DNA of 64,000 nt from Thalassia testudinum. Lineage: Eukaryota; Streptophyta; Magnoliopsida; Alismatales; Hydrocharitaceae. A model generated the notes under the pieces. It worked only from the letters and a program-made list of their open reading frames with translations, made no database searches and had not been told where the DNA came from. Made by a program: the position numbers and the translations under genes. Positions 11,973 to 23,889 of this stretch are shown in pieces (position 1 is the stretch's first letter; each line of letters opens with the position of its first letter). The DNA lies in the NCBI GenBank assembly GCA_037157565.1, contig JAZHRO010000036.1, positions 17,410,501-17,474,500 of the forward strand. The letters are read 5' to 3'.

Positions 11973-13144
11973 ATAATTCATATGTCTTGAGAGTGGGTTG
12001 TCAGCTTGAATTTTCACATTATTTCTTTTTTTAAAAAAGAGGGTTGTAATAAAAATAAGAAGAGCTAAGAAAGAATTGGAAACGTGGGCACTAGAGATTA
12101 CCTACCCGAGGAAATAATACATTCAGGGTCTTCTCACTTAGACTCTTCACATTTGGAGACTTAATTTATCCAAATGTCCACTAAGATGTAGACCCATTTC
12201 TCTAGTCCTTTCAAGTTTGAAATAAATCTCAATAGATTAAATAAATTGGGGTGGTAAGTACTCGACTTATCAACCCACCCTTTGCTTTGAAACATTCTAG
12301 AAGTCTAAACATCTGCACACTTTAAGGATTGACTCATTGATTAGGTGATCATAGTGAAAATTAGGGAGCCAATAAGCAGACTAGGAGGGGCATGGCTGGC
12401 ATGTTGCAAAGGGAGAGCCTCCCCATTGTCGAGTGCCCAGAACCTGCCATCAAATCAAATTCTCTTTGGTCGCTGCCACTAGATATGTCTCAGACTAAGG
12501 AAGCCACCTGCTTGAAAAGATAGAAAATACCCCCAAAAAAAGAGAGAGAAGAAAAAACAAACCACACTTCACCGCATGGGTATGGCTAGCAAGTTGACAT
12601 GGGTAACCCCCTATTGCCGGTTGTCTAGAGCCCAACCCACAAAAGGCACAAATAAGATATTGAAATAAGGAGAAACAAGGAAGTAGAAATAAAGATCCAG
12701 GGAGATATACACTAGGTTTGCCTTGTGTTGACCCCATCAAAAATTTAGCAAGAAGAAAGCTACCAGTCAGAAAGATAAATCCTTAGGTAGCAATAACTTC
12801 ATTTTAAGGTCACTTAGAGTTTGTGGATACCTAAGGTCCATTACAGTTGCTCGTATAGTGAGTCAATCACACACACAATAAGATGCTTAGCACTTTTAGA
12901 TATTTTTCAAATCTTAGGTGGGTTAGGTAGTCATAGAAAGCTGTTCCAAAACCCTGAATAGAAAAAAAAAAAGAAAAATAAATGTATATGTGAATAAGGC
13001 AAGGACTTGGGTAGTCCGCACCTTGGTTGACACCTGGGTACTGTTGAGTCTTAGTAGTTAAGATTCTAGATATAAATTTCCTCTTGTTGATGAACAACTA
13101 ATGCCCTGGTAGTCACTCCTTGGCTCTGTTTCTTTTTCGATTCA

Positions 13145-13180
13145 TCTTGCTAGGGACTAACAAGAGATGGGCACGGGGTA
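13145..13180 (+). other. hairpin and polypurine tract of the second element
   Basis: TCTTGCTAG, loop GGA, CTAACAAGA (one mismatch), then GATGGGCACGGGGTA directly before TGATGATTCT, the LTR start. Relative to the copy at 46150-46170 the second base pair is C-G instead of T-A, so both arms have changed together. Confidence 0.7.
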
Positions 13181-14300
13181 TGATGATTCTACACTTAACA
13201 ATGTTAACTTGATTACTTAAAGTCAATTCCGAGGTCAACAACACTTAATATTGCATTTCAACTGACTTAGGACAATACATGCATCTGATGTAATTTCTAT
13301 ACAAATAATGGTTGAAACTGATTTCTAGTGGCCAGGTTGTGAAAGTACATGCCGTAACAAGTTCCAGATGAGTTATCAAGCTGCATGAATGAAATTAGGA
13401 TGAAATCAAAGTCCAACAGCTCTAAAATCACCCTAATTGAGCCTCCCTAACTACCACAATGAGCCAAACAAGTTTTGGTCATTGATCTGATGATCTCACC
13501 ATGTGGCACCCCCACAGCTATCGTTGATGCCTGAGGAGCGCCCACTTGAGCTCCTCATCATGCAGGCACACATTATCTCTACCATACGATTGCTATTGAA
13601 CAGCTCTCAAAAAGTTGCGCCATCACCTACTCTCGTTACATGATCAACCATCAACAACCAAAATAATTGCAAGCCTCGCATAGCGTAGTGGTCAGGCATC
13701 CACTATCGAGTGTGAGCGACGCAAGATTGAATTACAATCCACGAGTCCTCCATTCACACCACACGACTTAATTCGATAGTACGATCTTCATTGAGTGGCC
13801 ACTAAGCATCGCGTCATCATCAATTGCGTAAGCGCGATCCGCACGATCACGTGCGTCCATTCCTTTGACGATCACCGTTGCGCTTCACGATCAACGCCTC
13901 ACGAGTAGCCATGTGGTCTAAATTCATTTGCAGGCATAAGGGTGTGATTGAGGCACTTATAGCCATTGGATGTGTCATGAATGATTCTGATGCGGCCGTG
14001 TCACCTGGTCATGTGCCAACGAGCATGTGTAAGAGGAGGTGCCGGGCGTACTCATGGGAGGTGGCCTAGGCGGATGTCTTATGCGTGCCTGGCACACCAG
14101 GCATCGACTGAGTATGTAATATCACCTATAAAAGGTCCTCATGGTTCTCCTTTGCAAGACACTCCATTCTAGATGATTCCCTCCCATCCTAAGGTGCAAG
14201 AATAGTCCCTGGAGCCACTGAGCCATCGACGGAGCTTCCTCCACCGCCACGGTTGCCTCAACAAGTATCTTTTAGATAAAATTCTATCCTCTCTTCTTTT
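13181..14300 (+). repeat. 3' LTR of the second Athila-like element (left part)
   Basis: Starts TGATGATTCTACAC after the polypurine tract. A promoter-like TATAAAAGG lies at 14127-14135, about 950 bases in, followed by the C-rich, CpG-containing stretch usual after the TATA box in these LTRs. The right end is not visible here: copia gag sequence appears by 14604, and similar R/U5-type sequence resumes at 17510, so the copia element probably lies inside this LTR. The 14300 end is approximate. Confidence 0.6.
14127..14135 (+). promoter_or_regulatory. TATA box of LTR (TATAAAAGG)
   Basis: TATAAAAGG in the U3/R zone of the LTR that begins at 13181, followed by C-rich sequence. Only the motif and its position support it. 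Confidence 0.6.
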
Positions 14301-14603
14301 ATTTCATGTTCTTGTATGCATAACTATTTTCAAAATTAGTAGAGAAATCTTTCTCCTTCCATCATTCTATTTGTTTTACTTGAATATAATGATGATTTTC
14401 TACTTAAGTGTGTTTTCACAATGGCCTTGATCTTTGTACTCATAGTTAAATCATTGTATTCAACTTGGATTTCTAACCCTACACACACACACACTCCCTC
14501 TCTCTCTCTCTCCCCCTCCTCCCTTCTTCCTTTATGCAAGCAAAAAGACAAATTAATCTCATGACAAAAAAATCTAAACAATAAAGGCTATGAATGCCTT
14601 GTA

Positions 14604-15520
14604 TTGTGCATTGAGCTTGGAAGAATTCGAGCAAATCCAAGAGTGCAACACCACCCACGAGATATGAAGTTAGAAGGCACTCATGAAGAAGCTTGCCCGG
14701 AGAAAGGAGAAGAATCCGATAATGAAACCACTTGCATGGGTTTCATGGCAATCGCAAAAAACGACAGCGACAATAGCGACGATGAGGTAAATTCTAAACT
14801 TCAAGATGCTTTTGATGAGTTATATGAAATTAGTAAATCATTAAGGTCGAAAATAAAAACATGAAAAATAATCTTAATTTTCTTAAATCTAAAAATGAAA
14901 GGCTAGAAAATAAACTTAAGGATCTAGAAATAAGCCCTAGCTCTAACATTTCTTAAATGAATAACTTGTTGTTAGAGAATAATAACCTAATCAATGAGAA
15001 TAGTAAATTGATTGAGGTAAATACTAGTTTGAAAATGAAAAATTTTGATTTAAAGACTAAGATGTATGTTGTAGAAAAAAAACTTGCATGTCTTAGAGAA
15101 GAATCAAATAAATTGATGAACAAATTGGATAACTTTTCTAATGATAAAGTTAGCCTTAGGCCTAATGTTGAGAAAGAATCTCCTTCAAGGACACCAGCTA
15201 ACAAATAAGGATTCAAACTAACTTGGATACCAAAGAAAGATTTGGAATCTTGTTTTATAGGTTTTCAAGGAAGTTACAACATAAAAGATTGGACCTATAA
15301 GCTCAAGAACGATCAACTCGAATTGGGAGGACCAAGAAGTAGACCGAGGAAGGAGAAGAGAAGATCGATGAGACGACAAATGAATGTCCGAGTCATCTTA
15401 CAATAATCGTCCAATTGGAGACCAGCGTCGATGCCTAGACCTCCAAGCTACGGATGGGAACCCCATCTGGTTTGGCATCCACCACCATTTGGGCCATTCT
15501 ATTGACCATGGTAGATGAGG
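14604..15520 (+). pseudogene. Ty1/copia (SIRE/Maximus-like) gag remnant
   Basis: Two open segments (14604-14864 and 14957-15208) separated by a frameshift and a stop read as one protein: an acidic stretch (CMGFMAIAKNDSDNSDDEVN), then ELQDAFDEL-like helix and a long coiled-coil rich in Asn, Glu, Leu and Lys. After a stop at 15206-15208 the same frame continues with FKLTWIPKKD, resembling the KxWVPK segment after gag in SIRE-type copia elements, and a Pro-rich tail. In this family the acidic segment and coiled coil follow a zinc knuckle, which is absent here. No integrase, RT or RNase H follows: the sequence goes straight to the 3' non-coding part, so pol has been deleted. 5' end not located. 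Confidence 0.72.
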
Positions 15521-15822
15521 TAAATTCTTTACCCTATCTTTTAATTTGTAGCGTCTAGATAGGAGGAGTCAAAAATTTATGAAGCTATTTGTCTATCTAG
15601 ATAGGGGGAGGTTTTAAAAATAACCTAGCTATATTGCCTTTAGAAAAGGGGAGATAATAACATAGCTATCTTATTTTCATGAAAAGATGAAATTAGAAGA
15701 GCATGTTTTAAGGGGGAGTTTAGGATAATTAAAAATTATAACACCTTTTTGATAATGTCAAAAGGGGGGAGAATTTTATGTATTCTTATTTATGGTTTTA
15801 TCATCATCAAAAAAGGGGAGAT
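15521..15822 (+). other. 3' non-coding part and polypurine tract of the copia remnant
   Basis: Several purine-rich runs (AGGGGGAGG near 15600, AAAAGGGGAGA near 15645, AAGGGGGAG near 15710, AAAAGGGGGGAGA near 15765) recur before the last one, AAAAAAGGGGAGA at 15809-15821, which abuts the LTR start. Multiple GGGGGAG runs before the 3' LTR are typical of SIRE-like copia elements. Confidence 0.65.
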
Positions 15823-16229
15823 TATTGGTGCTAGAGCACCACAATCGTTTATTTTGATGATAATAAAACACTTGTTATTTAACATTTGCTTTTGAGTCAT
15901 AGCTTTCAGGTTAAATTGCAAATGGAGACAAGTGTAGAAACGGAGTTCGAGCTTGTGTCCATGGTGGATTGGAGGAGCTTGACGGAGGAGTAGGAGCTTT
16001 GAGAGGAGTGAAAGCTTAAAGAAGAAGATAAAGAATATGATAGATTTCCTTTCTTGTTCTTTGCATTTTGTTATTTGTTATTTTGTTGCTCTTTATTTTC
16101 TTTCTTAGTAGCATGTTAAAGAGCCTCAAAGTATCCTCAAAGTAGTCCTAGGAACACCTGTCAGACCTTAGGATACTTAGGTTTTCTTAGAGAACTTAGA
16201 AAACCAAGATAGGTTTCAAACAGCCTGAT

Positions 16230-16747
16230 CAGACTTTCAATCTAGAAATCAGACGTCTGACTATTGACTCAAACGTCCAATAACTTAGGCTGGACTTAGC
16301 AGGTTATGTCTGTTGAAATCTGACATCTAGACCTTAGTTTAAATGTCTCAGAAGGAGTCTGATGGTTGTGCCAAACGTCCAACTAGTGGAACATTGGCTA
16401 ACGAAGTAACCATTAAGGGAAATGAGCTTTAGGCTTATATCAGACGTCCGTATAGGACCCCAGACGTCTGATATGTGACCTTTGAACCTTGATTGAGCTG
16501 AAATCACTTGTCTTGAGGATTATAGCCATTTAAACTCTTGGGAATCCATTCCTACACTTAATTAGGGTTCCAGACATCTAGACCTAGTGCCAGACGTCTG
16601 GTACATCGTATGATTAGTTCACACTAGAACCCTGTTTAGGTCTGACTCAAGTCAATAAGGGAACCCGTCTAGAATTAGACATCTGACTTAGTTCCCAAGT
16701 GTCTTAAGAGTGACTTCCAGATGTCTGATCTTTTTCCCAGCCATTTG
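16230..16747 (+). promoter_or_regulatory. phased CAGACGTCTG palindrome array in copia LTR A
   Basis: Matches start at 16230, 16250, 16270; 16320, 16340, 16352, 16372; 16441, 16461; 16571, 16591; 16676, 16696; and 16718, 16738. Neighbouring starts are 20 or 12 bases apart in nearly every group. Exact copies are at 16250, 16461 and 16591; others show C-to-T or G-to-A decay (CAGACATCTA, CAGATGTCTG). The array lies upstream of the TATA box at 16858, where LTR enhancers are found. The binding factor is unknown. Confidence 0.7.
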
Positions 16748-16857
16748 ATGACCCTATCAGAATCATTAATGATTCTGATTGTGGCTTGCATTGCCTTGGA
16801 TGAACCCCAAGGGCTATGGAAGACTTCCAAGGCCTTCCAAAGCCTTCCTTGGCCCTC

Positions 16858-16866
16858 TATAAATAG
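16858..16866 (+). promoter_or_regulatory. TATA box of copia LTR A
   Basis: TATAAATAG after a quasi-palindromic CCAAGGCCTTCC / AGCCTTCCTTGG segment. Copy B has the same box at 23593-23601. Confidence 0.75.
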
Positions 16867-17509
16867 AGGAGTAGCCTTGCCTTGGAAACACACACCAAGA
16901 AACACATTTCCACATCTTTAGTGTCCATTTGATCTTGAGAAGAAGCCCTAGCTCTCCAAGCTTTAGTTCCACTTCAAGAGAGCTTCATCATCGTTGCACA
17001 CCCACTCTCCCTCCACAGTTACGAGAGCGACAAAGCGCCGCCGAGTGATTCACGCACCTGCGTCATCAAACGAACGCACTTCCACCTAAGGGAAGATCTT
17101 TTACCTATAGTAGCTAGTTTCATTTATATACTTTGTGGCTCTATAGGTTTGATTTGTATTTTACTTTATTTATTGGCTAGGTATTCGTGTTGCGAATTCC
17201 CATCTCCATCGAGGGACAAAATCCTTCTCGTGAAGAGGAGGGGTTAGAGGCACACTACCCTCATTCAAAGTAGTGTTGTCGTATTAAGGTTCAGTCACCC
17301 TCTTTTAAGTGACTGGGTTAGTGGATTTGATCAACTTTGTCGATCGAGAAATCCTAACTCAAGAGGGTTAGGTGTTGGTTTTCACCCGGTTTGGGTTTCC
17401 ATCTAAAAATCTCTTATGCAATTGTGATTGTCTTTTTGTGAGATTGGATTTAAATTTCTGCACTTTTCTTTTATCACGTAATTCTCACCCCCTCCCGTAG
17501 GGATTTACA

Positions 17510-18540
17510 CTTCTTCCTCCTAGCCTTTTTCTTCTATAGGTAGAAAACATCCTTCCACCTTCTTCCTCCTCTCTCTCACACACCTACCTTCCTCCACCAC
17601 CTTCTCCACCTCCTCTACCTTCTAGTTAGGTCCTTAGTCTCCTTAGGTTCCCTATTTTTCTGTTAGGTTTTCCGTTAAGCATCCCTTCTACCGCTTGAGT
17701 TCTTCTCATTTACTTCTTTGCATTCTTCTCCATATCCTCTAGTCTTCGACTACTCCCACTACCTCTTCACATCTTGGGGATTGAGTTGAATCACTCCACC
17801 ACCATTGCGAGCTCTCTGAGATGCTCTTGTTCTACTTCGTATTATGGCTTGAGTCTCTACTTCTCTTCTTATTGTTATTTGCTTTTGTAGTGCTTGATTA
17901 GTTGTGGACATTTGTTTTGAGTAGCAATAATATTTCATGAGCTTTCTAGTATCTCTTTTATATTTCTATTTGCTTTCTTTATTATTCCAAAAAATCCAAA
18001 AAAAAGTGTCCTTAGGTCATTAGTTTAGGAGTCTGTAGTATTTTCAGAGTTTCTGTTTGTTTTGGAAATTTTGTTTCTTACGGTACAATTGTCATAAAAT
18101 CACCAAAATTTTCCAAACTATGGGGTTTAAGTATAGTTTTTGCATACCAAAGTTCATATCCAAATTCGTTATACTTTATTTTATAAAATTCATGTAGTGC
18201 GAGGGGGATAGACAATAAAACAAAATTATTTTTCCTGAATTATATACTTATCCAATTTTCGCAAAATCACTTGCATTCATTATATCATAAAATTGGGAAT
18301 CTCCTATAAAATTGGTGGATTTTTTTATGACTGTAGGTCTAAAGTCTAGTCAAGTCTTGAGTTAGGAGTCTGTTAGGTTAGTTGCCCTATCACTTATTTA
18401 AAAATTAAAAAAATTAGAACAATGCTTCAAAAAATCCCAAAAAAATCTTAGTTGACTTAGTTAGGTCAGGAAACATCTAGACACCAATGCCTCTCTGTGA
18501 GACAACCTGTACACTAGATTTTATACTCATATGTTTCAGA
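17510..18540 (+). repeat. probable R/U5 part of a gypsy LTR interrupted by the copia element
   Basis: C/T-rich start, then TTAGGTTCCCTATTTTTCTG-type sequence, AT-rich middle with runs of AAAAATCCAAAAAAAA, and near 18490 CCTCTCTGTGAGACAACCTG, which resembles the CTCTGTGGGA-CGACC segment found near the end of Athila/Tat-type LTRs. It may be the continuation of the LTR that starts at 13181. The link is inferred from composition and position only. Confidence 0.4.
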
Positions 18541-19765
18541 TACGATTTATAAATTGTAAATGACGTGCTTCTCAACTACGATGACTTAATCCTTTACGTG
18601 ATTTCATGATCACAATGATACAAAGATAATGTGAAAAATATGTAACTCATGATTGGATGGATAGTGAATATGGGTTTTAATCCTAAAGATTACATATGTC
18701 TTCCAACGTGAAGGATTCATGAGTATTTGGAATACCTGAGGGTGGTGTAGCACCATAATTCTACTAAACATGAACCCTTGATTATTAGCGTAATGAAACC
18801 AATAATCATTTTGGTGGGTTACTATTTGATTTAATTGATTGATGCGGTTTAAGGAGTTAAATTACATTCAATTTGGTGATTAATTGCACCTAATTTGATT
18901 AGGTACAAAATCAAGGGTTGGATTGAAATTAATTGTGTTTTCATACTTGATCAAAATATCTCATAAGTTGTTATAAGCCAACCTTATAAAAATCAAATAG
19001 GATTAATTTCCAACACTTGAATAAAGATCTAAGGGCTCCCATCATATTAGCTTTAGCATTTGAAACCCAACATATATCTCGCTAAACCTACATGTGGTTC
19101 CCTAATTGCATTCAATTATGTCCAACCCCACCATTAATAGAGAAAGAAGAGGTTGTGCCCTTCTTCTCCTTTTTCTTCCTATTGCCATTAATAAGAAGAA
19201 GCAGGTTGGCCAAAGAGAGCTCCATCTATCCCCTTTCTTCTTGGGAAGGAGGTCATCCTGGTAGCACACTAAGTGCCACCCCTTGTTGCTCGCTTATATT
19301 GGACCAAGAGGATTTGATCCTCTAGGCCATGTTTTGGTGGTTTTTGAGGCGACGGTCGCCTCCCGATTCATGAAAGAGTTCGTGAGGCACAAAGGGTTCA
19401 CGCCGTACATAGAGGAATCAAATCTTATCAACATGAAGGGTCTCATTTGCTTGCTCAGAAGGAGGGAGTCCCTGTAGGTAGGACTTATACCAAGATGCAC
19501 AACTCGTGAAGTACTATGATACACCAACTATAGGTATAATTTCTTACTCATAGGGATCCCGAAATGGAGAGATACTAGATCTCTTCATATGTTTATCAAT
19601 TTTCATTATTTGGATTTATGGGCATCAACCCGAGTTGCGATTTGACAAAACTTTTAACACCTATGTTTTCACACTACCGTGATGAGACGGGAATCAAGGA
19701 TCGAATTGTTCAAGTCCCCATAGCCCTCGATTGCCGATCAGGTCCAAGACCATGTTTCTCAACAA
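18541..19765 (+). repeat. probable 5' LTR of an old copia element (start uncertain)
   Basis: Ends in ...TTTCTCAACA just before a clear initiator-Met primer-binding site. The start is not visible: I did not find a copy of the 3' LTR start (TGTTGGAGTTATGTGCC at 27958) here. The interval contains GATTTGATCCTCTAGG and other AT-rich LTR-like sequence but no gene. Confidence 0.45.
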
Positions 19766-19778
19766 TGGTATCAGAGCC
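19766..19778 (+). other. primer-binding site for initiator tRNA-Met (TGGTATCAGAGCC)
   Basis: Exact complement of the 3' end of plant initiator tRNA-Met without the final bases, the standard minus-strand primer site of Ty1/copia elements. It marks the LTR/internal boundary of the copia element that hosts the solo LTRs at 21923-24946. Confidence 0.88.
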
Positions 19779-21917
19779 TAAGTCATTCCAGATTTCACAA
19801 AAATCATTGATTATGGTTTTTATTCACACTTGTCAAACTAGATGTCTAATGTTGTAATCAAATGATTGACTTGACTTGTGTTATACATTTGATTGGCGAA
19901 TTAGACATTCGACTTGTGAAGCCTCGTGTGCTCGATTTCTAAAATCAAACACACAGAGCCATACAAGTAACCAATCAGTGGGTAACCCTACCCATTAACT
20001 GATACTGCAGTAGTTAGACATCTAACTATTACAAGAAATTATTCCTAATTTAAAGTAGGGCACGATGTTGGATGACTAATGTAAACATCAATTGACTGGT
20101 TATTAAAAAACCAAACATCTAATAAGTAGGCCAAATTTATGATTACTAAAGAAATTTTTTCTAAAGTCACAACTATTGTAATTAGTTGACCAACAATTGT
20201 TGTTGGTCTACCAAGCAGTATTGAAAAGTTGATATTTAATGCGTTTTTGACCCAACATTAAATCTAATTCAACCCAACCTTTAGTGAAAAACCTAATACC
20301 GACATTAGGGAATATCCATTTATTTTTCAGTGAAATTTGTTGGTTTTTGGTTTTGATTTTTGTGCCTGTGATTGATAATGTGGATGTGATCTTTATAGAT
20401 CTATGTATAGGGATTTTAAAACCTCAAACAAATTGGAAATTATTTTGGAAAATGAATTTCAAATTCATAATAGGATTATTTTTCTAAAATTAAGATTTTT
20501 AAAAATAATAGAATGCCATTCATTCTAAATTGGATCACAAATTAGAGTTTACTAGTAATAACCTACCATGCTCACCATAATATGATTAATTAATAATCAT
20601 AGAAGAAGTGGACACTTACATCCCCTTGACATGTGATGTGATGGGTATCTGAGTGACATTTTTCACAATGTTTTGATGGTTTTAAAATTGTGAATTTATG
20701 ATGTGATCATGATAGCATGCATAAAGAAGTATTGGTGAACGAGTTGAGTATTTTTTTATGTAATCTCTTTAATATGATGTAATTTTGTGGTATGAATGCA
20801 TATCTATGTAATTTGATGTATGGGGATATGAACTCAAACATGATACATAAGAAAGTTTAGAATGCAATTCCAGTCTAGACTAGGTTGAGATTAGTAATTT
20901 AATAAGATTAAATTGACTCTCCTCAAAGAAACCTAGTCATACCAGTAAGATTGGATCCCTTAAGCTTCAAGTGGATCACCATGGTCATGATGAACCATTA
21001 GCCTCCTCCAAGGTGAGGTTGAGCGTAACCACTAGACTATGCCAGTGGGAGAGATTCCCAAAGGGACAACATTGACAACAACATGCACATGGAACAACAT
21101 GCACATGGAGTGAACTCTTTGTTTCCTAAGGATGAGTCATATACGAATTAGCCTGACTGTAGTTCCAAACCCTAAAGTTAGGTGCACACGGGAGTTCATG
21201 TGCAACATAGCTTAGCAGTAGTTTGATGCGCATGGTATGGCGACACCAAAGGGCCAAAATGCAAACATACAAGTTGGATTTGCAAGGTGGAAAATGTTTC
21301 TACTTCTCTTGTTGGGATTGTGTAAACTACCAAAGCAGATGCTCTATATCAATGAAGATGAGAGTCTGTTCCCACTTGAGACATTACGATCACCATCTCT
21401 TAATTTGAGATTTGTAGATGGAACAACATTTAAATTAGACATAGTGGGAGACACTTGTTTTAAAATTCCGGAAACAAATCGATTTTCAAAATCTAACTAC
21501 ATTCGTGTGTTTCACAAAAAAATGGTGATTTCAAAACTTGCTACAACTTGAACAAGTGGAAGATGCCCATTCACAAGTAATGGTTCTCAATGGTTGTGAA
21601 AAGACTCAAGGTCGATAGCTTGGACTACGTGCTACTCTCCAGGCCATTCAAGAATCCAAGAAATTAGGTTGTGGAGAACTATAATGAGGTTTGACATGAT
21701 GGTAACCCATTTGTGAAATATTGCATCATCAAACATCTACCAATTAGATTGGCAGACAATATTGGCGAATGCCAATATGCAAACGACATTATACTTAGGC
21801 CTGATGTGTTGGGCACTCGAAACACTATTTTCTCTCCACTATGGAATTCTAAAATGAGCTTGAAAAGTTCTTTGGAAGAACACCTATTCTGGATGTAGGA
21901 GTTATTTTTGGAATATG
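19779..21917 (+). pseudogene. degenerate internal region (leader and gag) of old copia element
   Basis: AT-rich leader to about 21200, then a degenerate coding-like stretch. The longest open piece, 21237-21551, is 104 residues with no domain I recognise. Near 21700-21890 short pieces (LPIRLADNIGECQYANDII) may be gag. The assignment rests on position between a primer-binding site and the RNase H remnant downstream. Confidence 0.4.
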
Positions 21918-22452
21918 AAGTGTGTAAGTAGCACTAGAAAGGGGGTGAATAGTGCGGCAAAAATAAAATTGATAACAATTGCAAAATGAAAATTCAATCC
22001 TACAAAAGCATTCACCACAAGAGATAGTTGATTTTTAGGTGGAAGCCCTAAGGGTAAAAATCGCCACCTAACTCACCCCTACAAACAACGACACTACTTT
22101 GGACCGAGAGTAGTGTACCTCAAACCCCTTTTCTTTACAAAGAGTATTTTGTCTCACAATGAGATGAAAATTCACAACGCGAATACCCAAACAAAAGCAA
22201 AAACCAAAAGAAACTACAAAGCCACAAAATACAAATTAACACTAAACTTTTATAGGCGTAAAAAACTTCCCTATTTGTCGAAGTGGATGAGCATGGTGGC
22301 GCAGCGGATCAATGCTCTCAGATGTGCAAAATAAGGCTTGGAGAGCAAGGACTATTTTTTTACTTTTTTGATCTTCTCACAATGAGTATAATGGTGGAAT
22401 GTATTATCTCTTGGATGTGTCAACAAGGGAAAGGCTCTAAGCTATCATAAAT

Positions 22453-23889
22453 TATTGGTGCAAGAGCACCTCGATCATTGATTTTGATGGTAACAAAACA
22501 CTTGTTATTTAATATTTACATTCGAGCTATAGTTTCAGGAATAATACAAATAAATTCAAGTGTAAAGGAGCTCAAGCTCGCATCTATGGAAAATTAGAGG
22601 AGCTTGATGGAGGAGAAGAGAAGATGGAAGCTTCACTTGGAGCGAGAGCTTGAAGACAAGAAGAATAGGATAGATGTCATGTTTATCTTTCTAATTGTAC
22701 TCTTTATTTGTTTTGCTATTTACTTTTCTTAGATTCATTGTTAAAGAGCCCAAGGTAACAAACATTAGTCCTAGGAACACTATTCCATCACTAGGACACT
22801 TAGGCAAACCCTAGAAACAAATCAGAAAATCAATATAGAAACTAGACAGCCTGATCAGACATCCACTCTAGACTTCAGACATTTGATCTTGGACTTTAAG
22901 ATGTTTGATAGTTTGTACAGATGTCTAAACACTTAGGGTGGACTTAGTACTCTTTGTTCATTACTTTTAGATGATTAGCCCATAGTCCAGACATCTTAGA
23001 AGACATCTGATAACCTTGATAGATGTCCAACAATAGGATCATTGGATTGTCAGAGCATAATCATCAAGGGTTATCTTATGAATATATTTATATTATGTTC
23101 CAGACATCCGTAGAGTTGTCCAGACGTTTGATAAATAGATGTTAGGTTAGATCTGACCCAAATCACTTTTGTCAAATGATTATAGCTGTTAGCCTCTCGG
23201 GAAATCCATTCCTACAGAGAATCCTCTTTCCAGATGTCCAGACACTTTGCCAGACAATCGACCTGTCGTCTAACCTAAAATTACCTAGAACCCAGTTTCG
23301 ATCTGATGAAAATAGGAAGAAATCTGATAATCTTCCCAAACATCTTATAAATGACATCTTAGACATCTATCTTGATCCAACACCATCCAAATGATCAACC
23401 CTTCTAGATCAGACGACCAACCTTTAGATCGTATGAAGACCTAGACATCTGACCTTAAACCCAAATGTCTGATAACCTTGTCAGAATCATAAATGACCCT
23501 AATTTCATTGGGATTTTGGATTGATCCTTTGTGATTTGTTTCCAACGGTTATGAAAGCCTTCTAAGGCCTTCTAAACCCTTCTTAGGGCCTCTATAAATA
23601 GATGAGGAACCTTCCTTTGTGAAATACACCTTGAGAAACTTCTTTCCACCATATTAAGTGTCTTAGAGAAGAAATCATCATCAAGAGAAGTTGTTACTCT
23701 CCAAGATCCACACTCCAAATCTGTGAGCACCAAAACTCTACTACATTCATGCCTACTATCTTCCAAATTAAGTCCTTGCCTATAGAAGCATAGCCTAATA
23801 TTTACTTTGTAGCTCTATAGGTATTTGTTTTTCCTTTTTGTTTGTGGATGGGTATTCATGTGGCGAATTCCCATCTATTAGGAATTACA
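22453..23889 (+). repeat. solo LTR of the same copia family nested in the inverse orientation (copy B)
   Basis: Runs from TATTGGTGCAAGAGCACC to AGGAATTACA and is flanked by TAAAT at 22448-22452 and 23890-23894. About 300 bases between GCGAATTCCCATCT and the end are missing compared with copy A, an internal deletion. The TATA box is at 23593-23601. Phased palindromes start at 22856/22876, 22898/22918, 22968/22988/23000/23020, 23101/23121 and 23231/23251/23263. Insertion occurred where the outer LTR aligns with the TATA box of copy A. Confidence 0.82.
23593..23601 (+). promoter_or_regulatory. TATA box of copia LTR copy B
   Basis: TATAAATAG after CTTCTAAACCCTTCTTAGGGCC-like purine/pyrimidine palindromic sequence; equivalent to 16858-16866 in copy A. 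Confidence 0.7.

Larger units (their letters stand above)
11804..13180 (+). other. non-coding post-pol region of the second element
   Basis: Starts with the pol-stop box (11816-11858: CCTAGCTGAAGG, TAAACTCAATGCTT, TGGGGGGCAACC). It contains the GAGGACATTG box with G-run (11937-11972) and a 50-60 base unit present twice (12391-12441 and 12578-12636). The doublet is also found in the minus-strand element (33320-33375 and 33519-33576) but not in the first or the 35132 element. No protein is encoded. Confidence 0.65.
15823..17509 (+). repeat. 3' LTR of SIRE-like copia element (copy A)
   Basis: Runs from TATTGGTGCTAGAGCACC to GGGATTTACA. The start is mutated from TGTTGGTGC, the form seen in the inverted copy ending at 24946. 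A TATA box lies at 16858-16866. Upstream of it, from 16230 to 16747, are many CAGACGTCTG-type palindromes at 20-base spacing. The downstream part (GGTATTCGTGTTGCGAATTCC, later TTTATCACGTAATTC and CACCCCCTCCC) is characteristic of this family. Ends were set by comparison with the two solo LTRs at 21923-24946 and 22453-23889, whose target duplications fix TTACA as the 3' end. Confidence 0.8.

Noticed and set aside
13677..13750. tRNA-like segment (TAGCGTAGTGGTCAGG with a later GATTG/CAATC arm)
   Set aside because: Only the A-box is good; no acceptor stem, no proper anticodon arm and a weak B box. It lies in an LTR.
17882..17893. TTTTGTAGTG as a possible right CACTA terminus
   Set aside because: No subterminal repeats nearby, wrong side of the CACTA left end, and no matching 3-base target duplication. 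Chance match.
22285..22345. tRNA-like A-box (TGGCGCAGCGG) suggesting a SINE
   Set aside because: The reverse strand aligns with the copia LTR downstream of its TATA box (GCTCTCCAAGC region), so it is part of the inverted solo LTR; no B box or tail is present.
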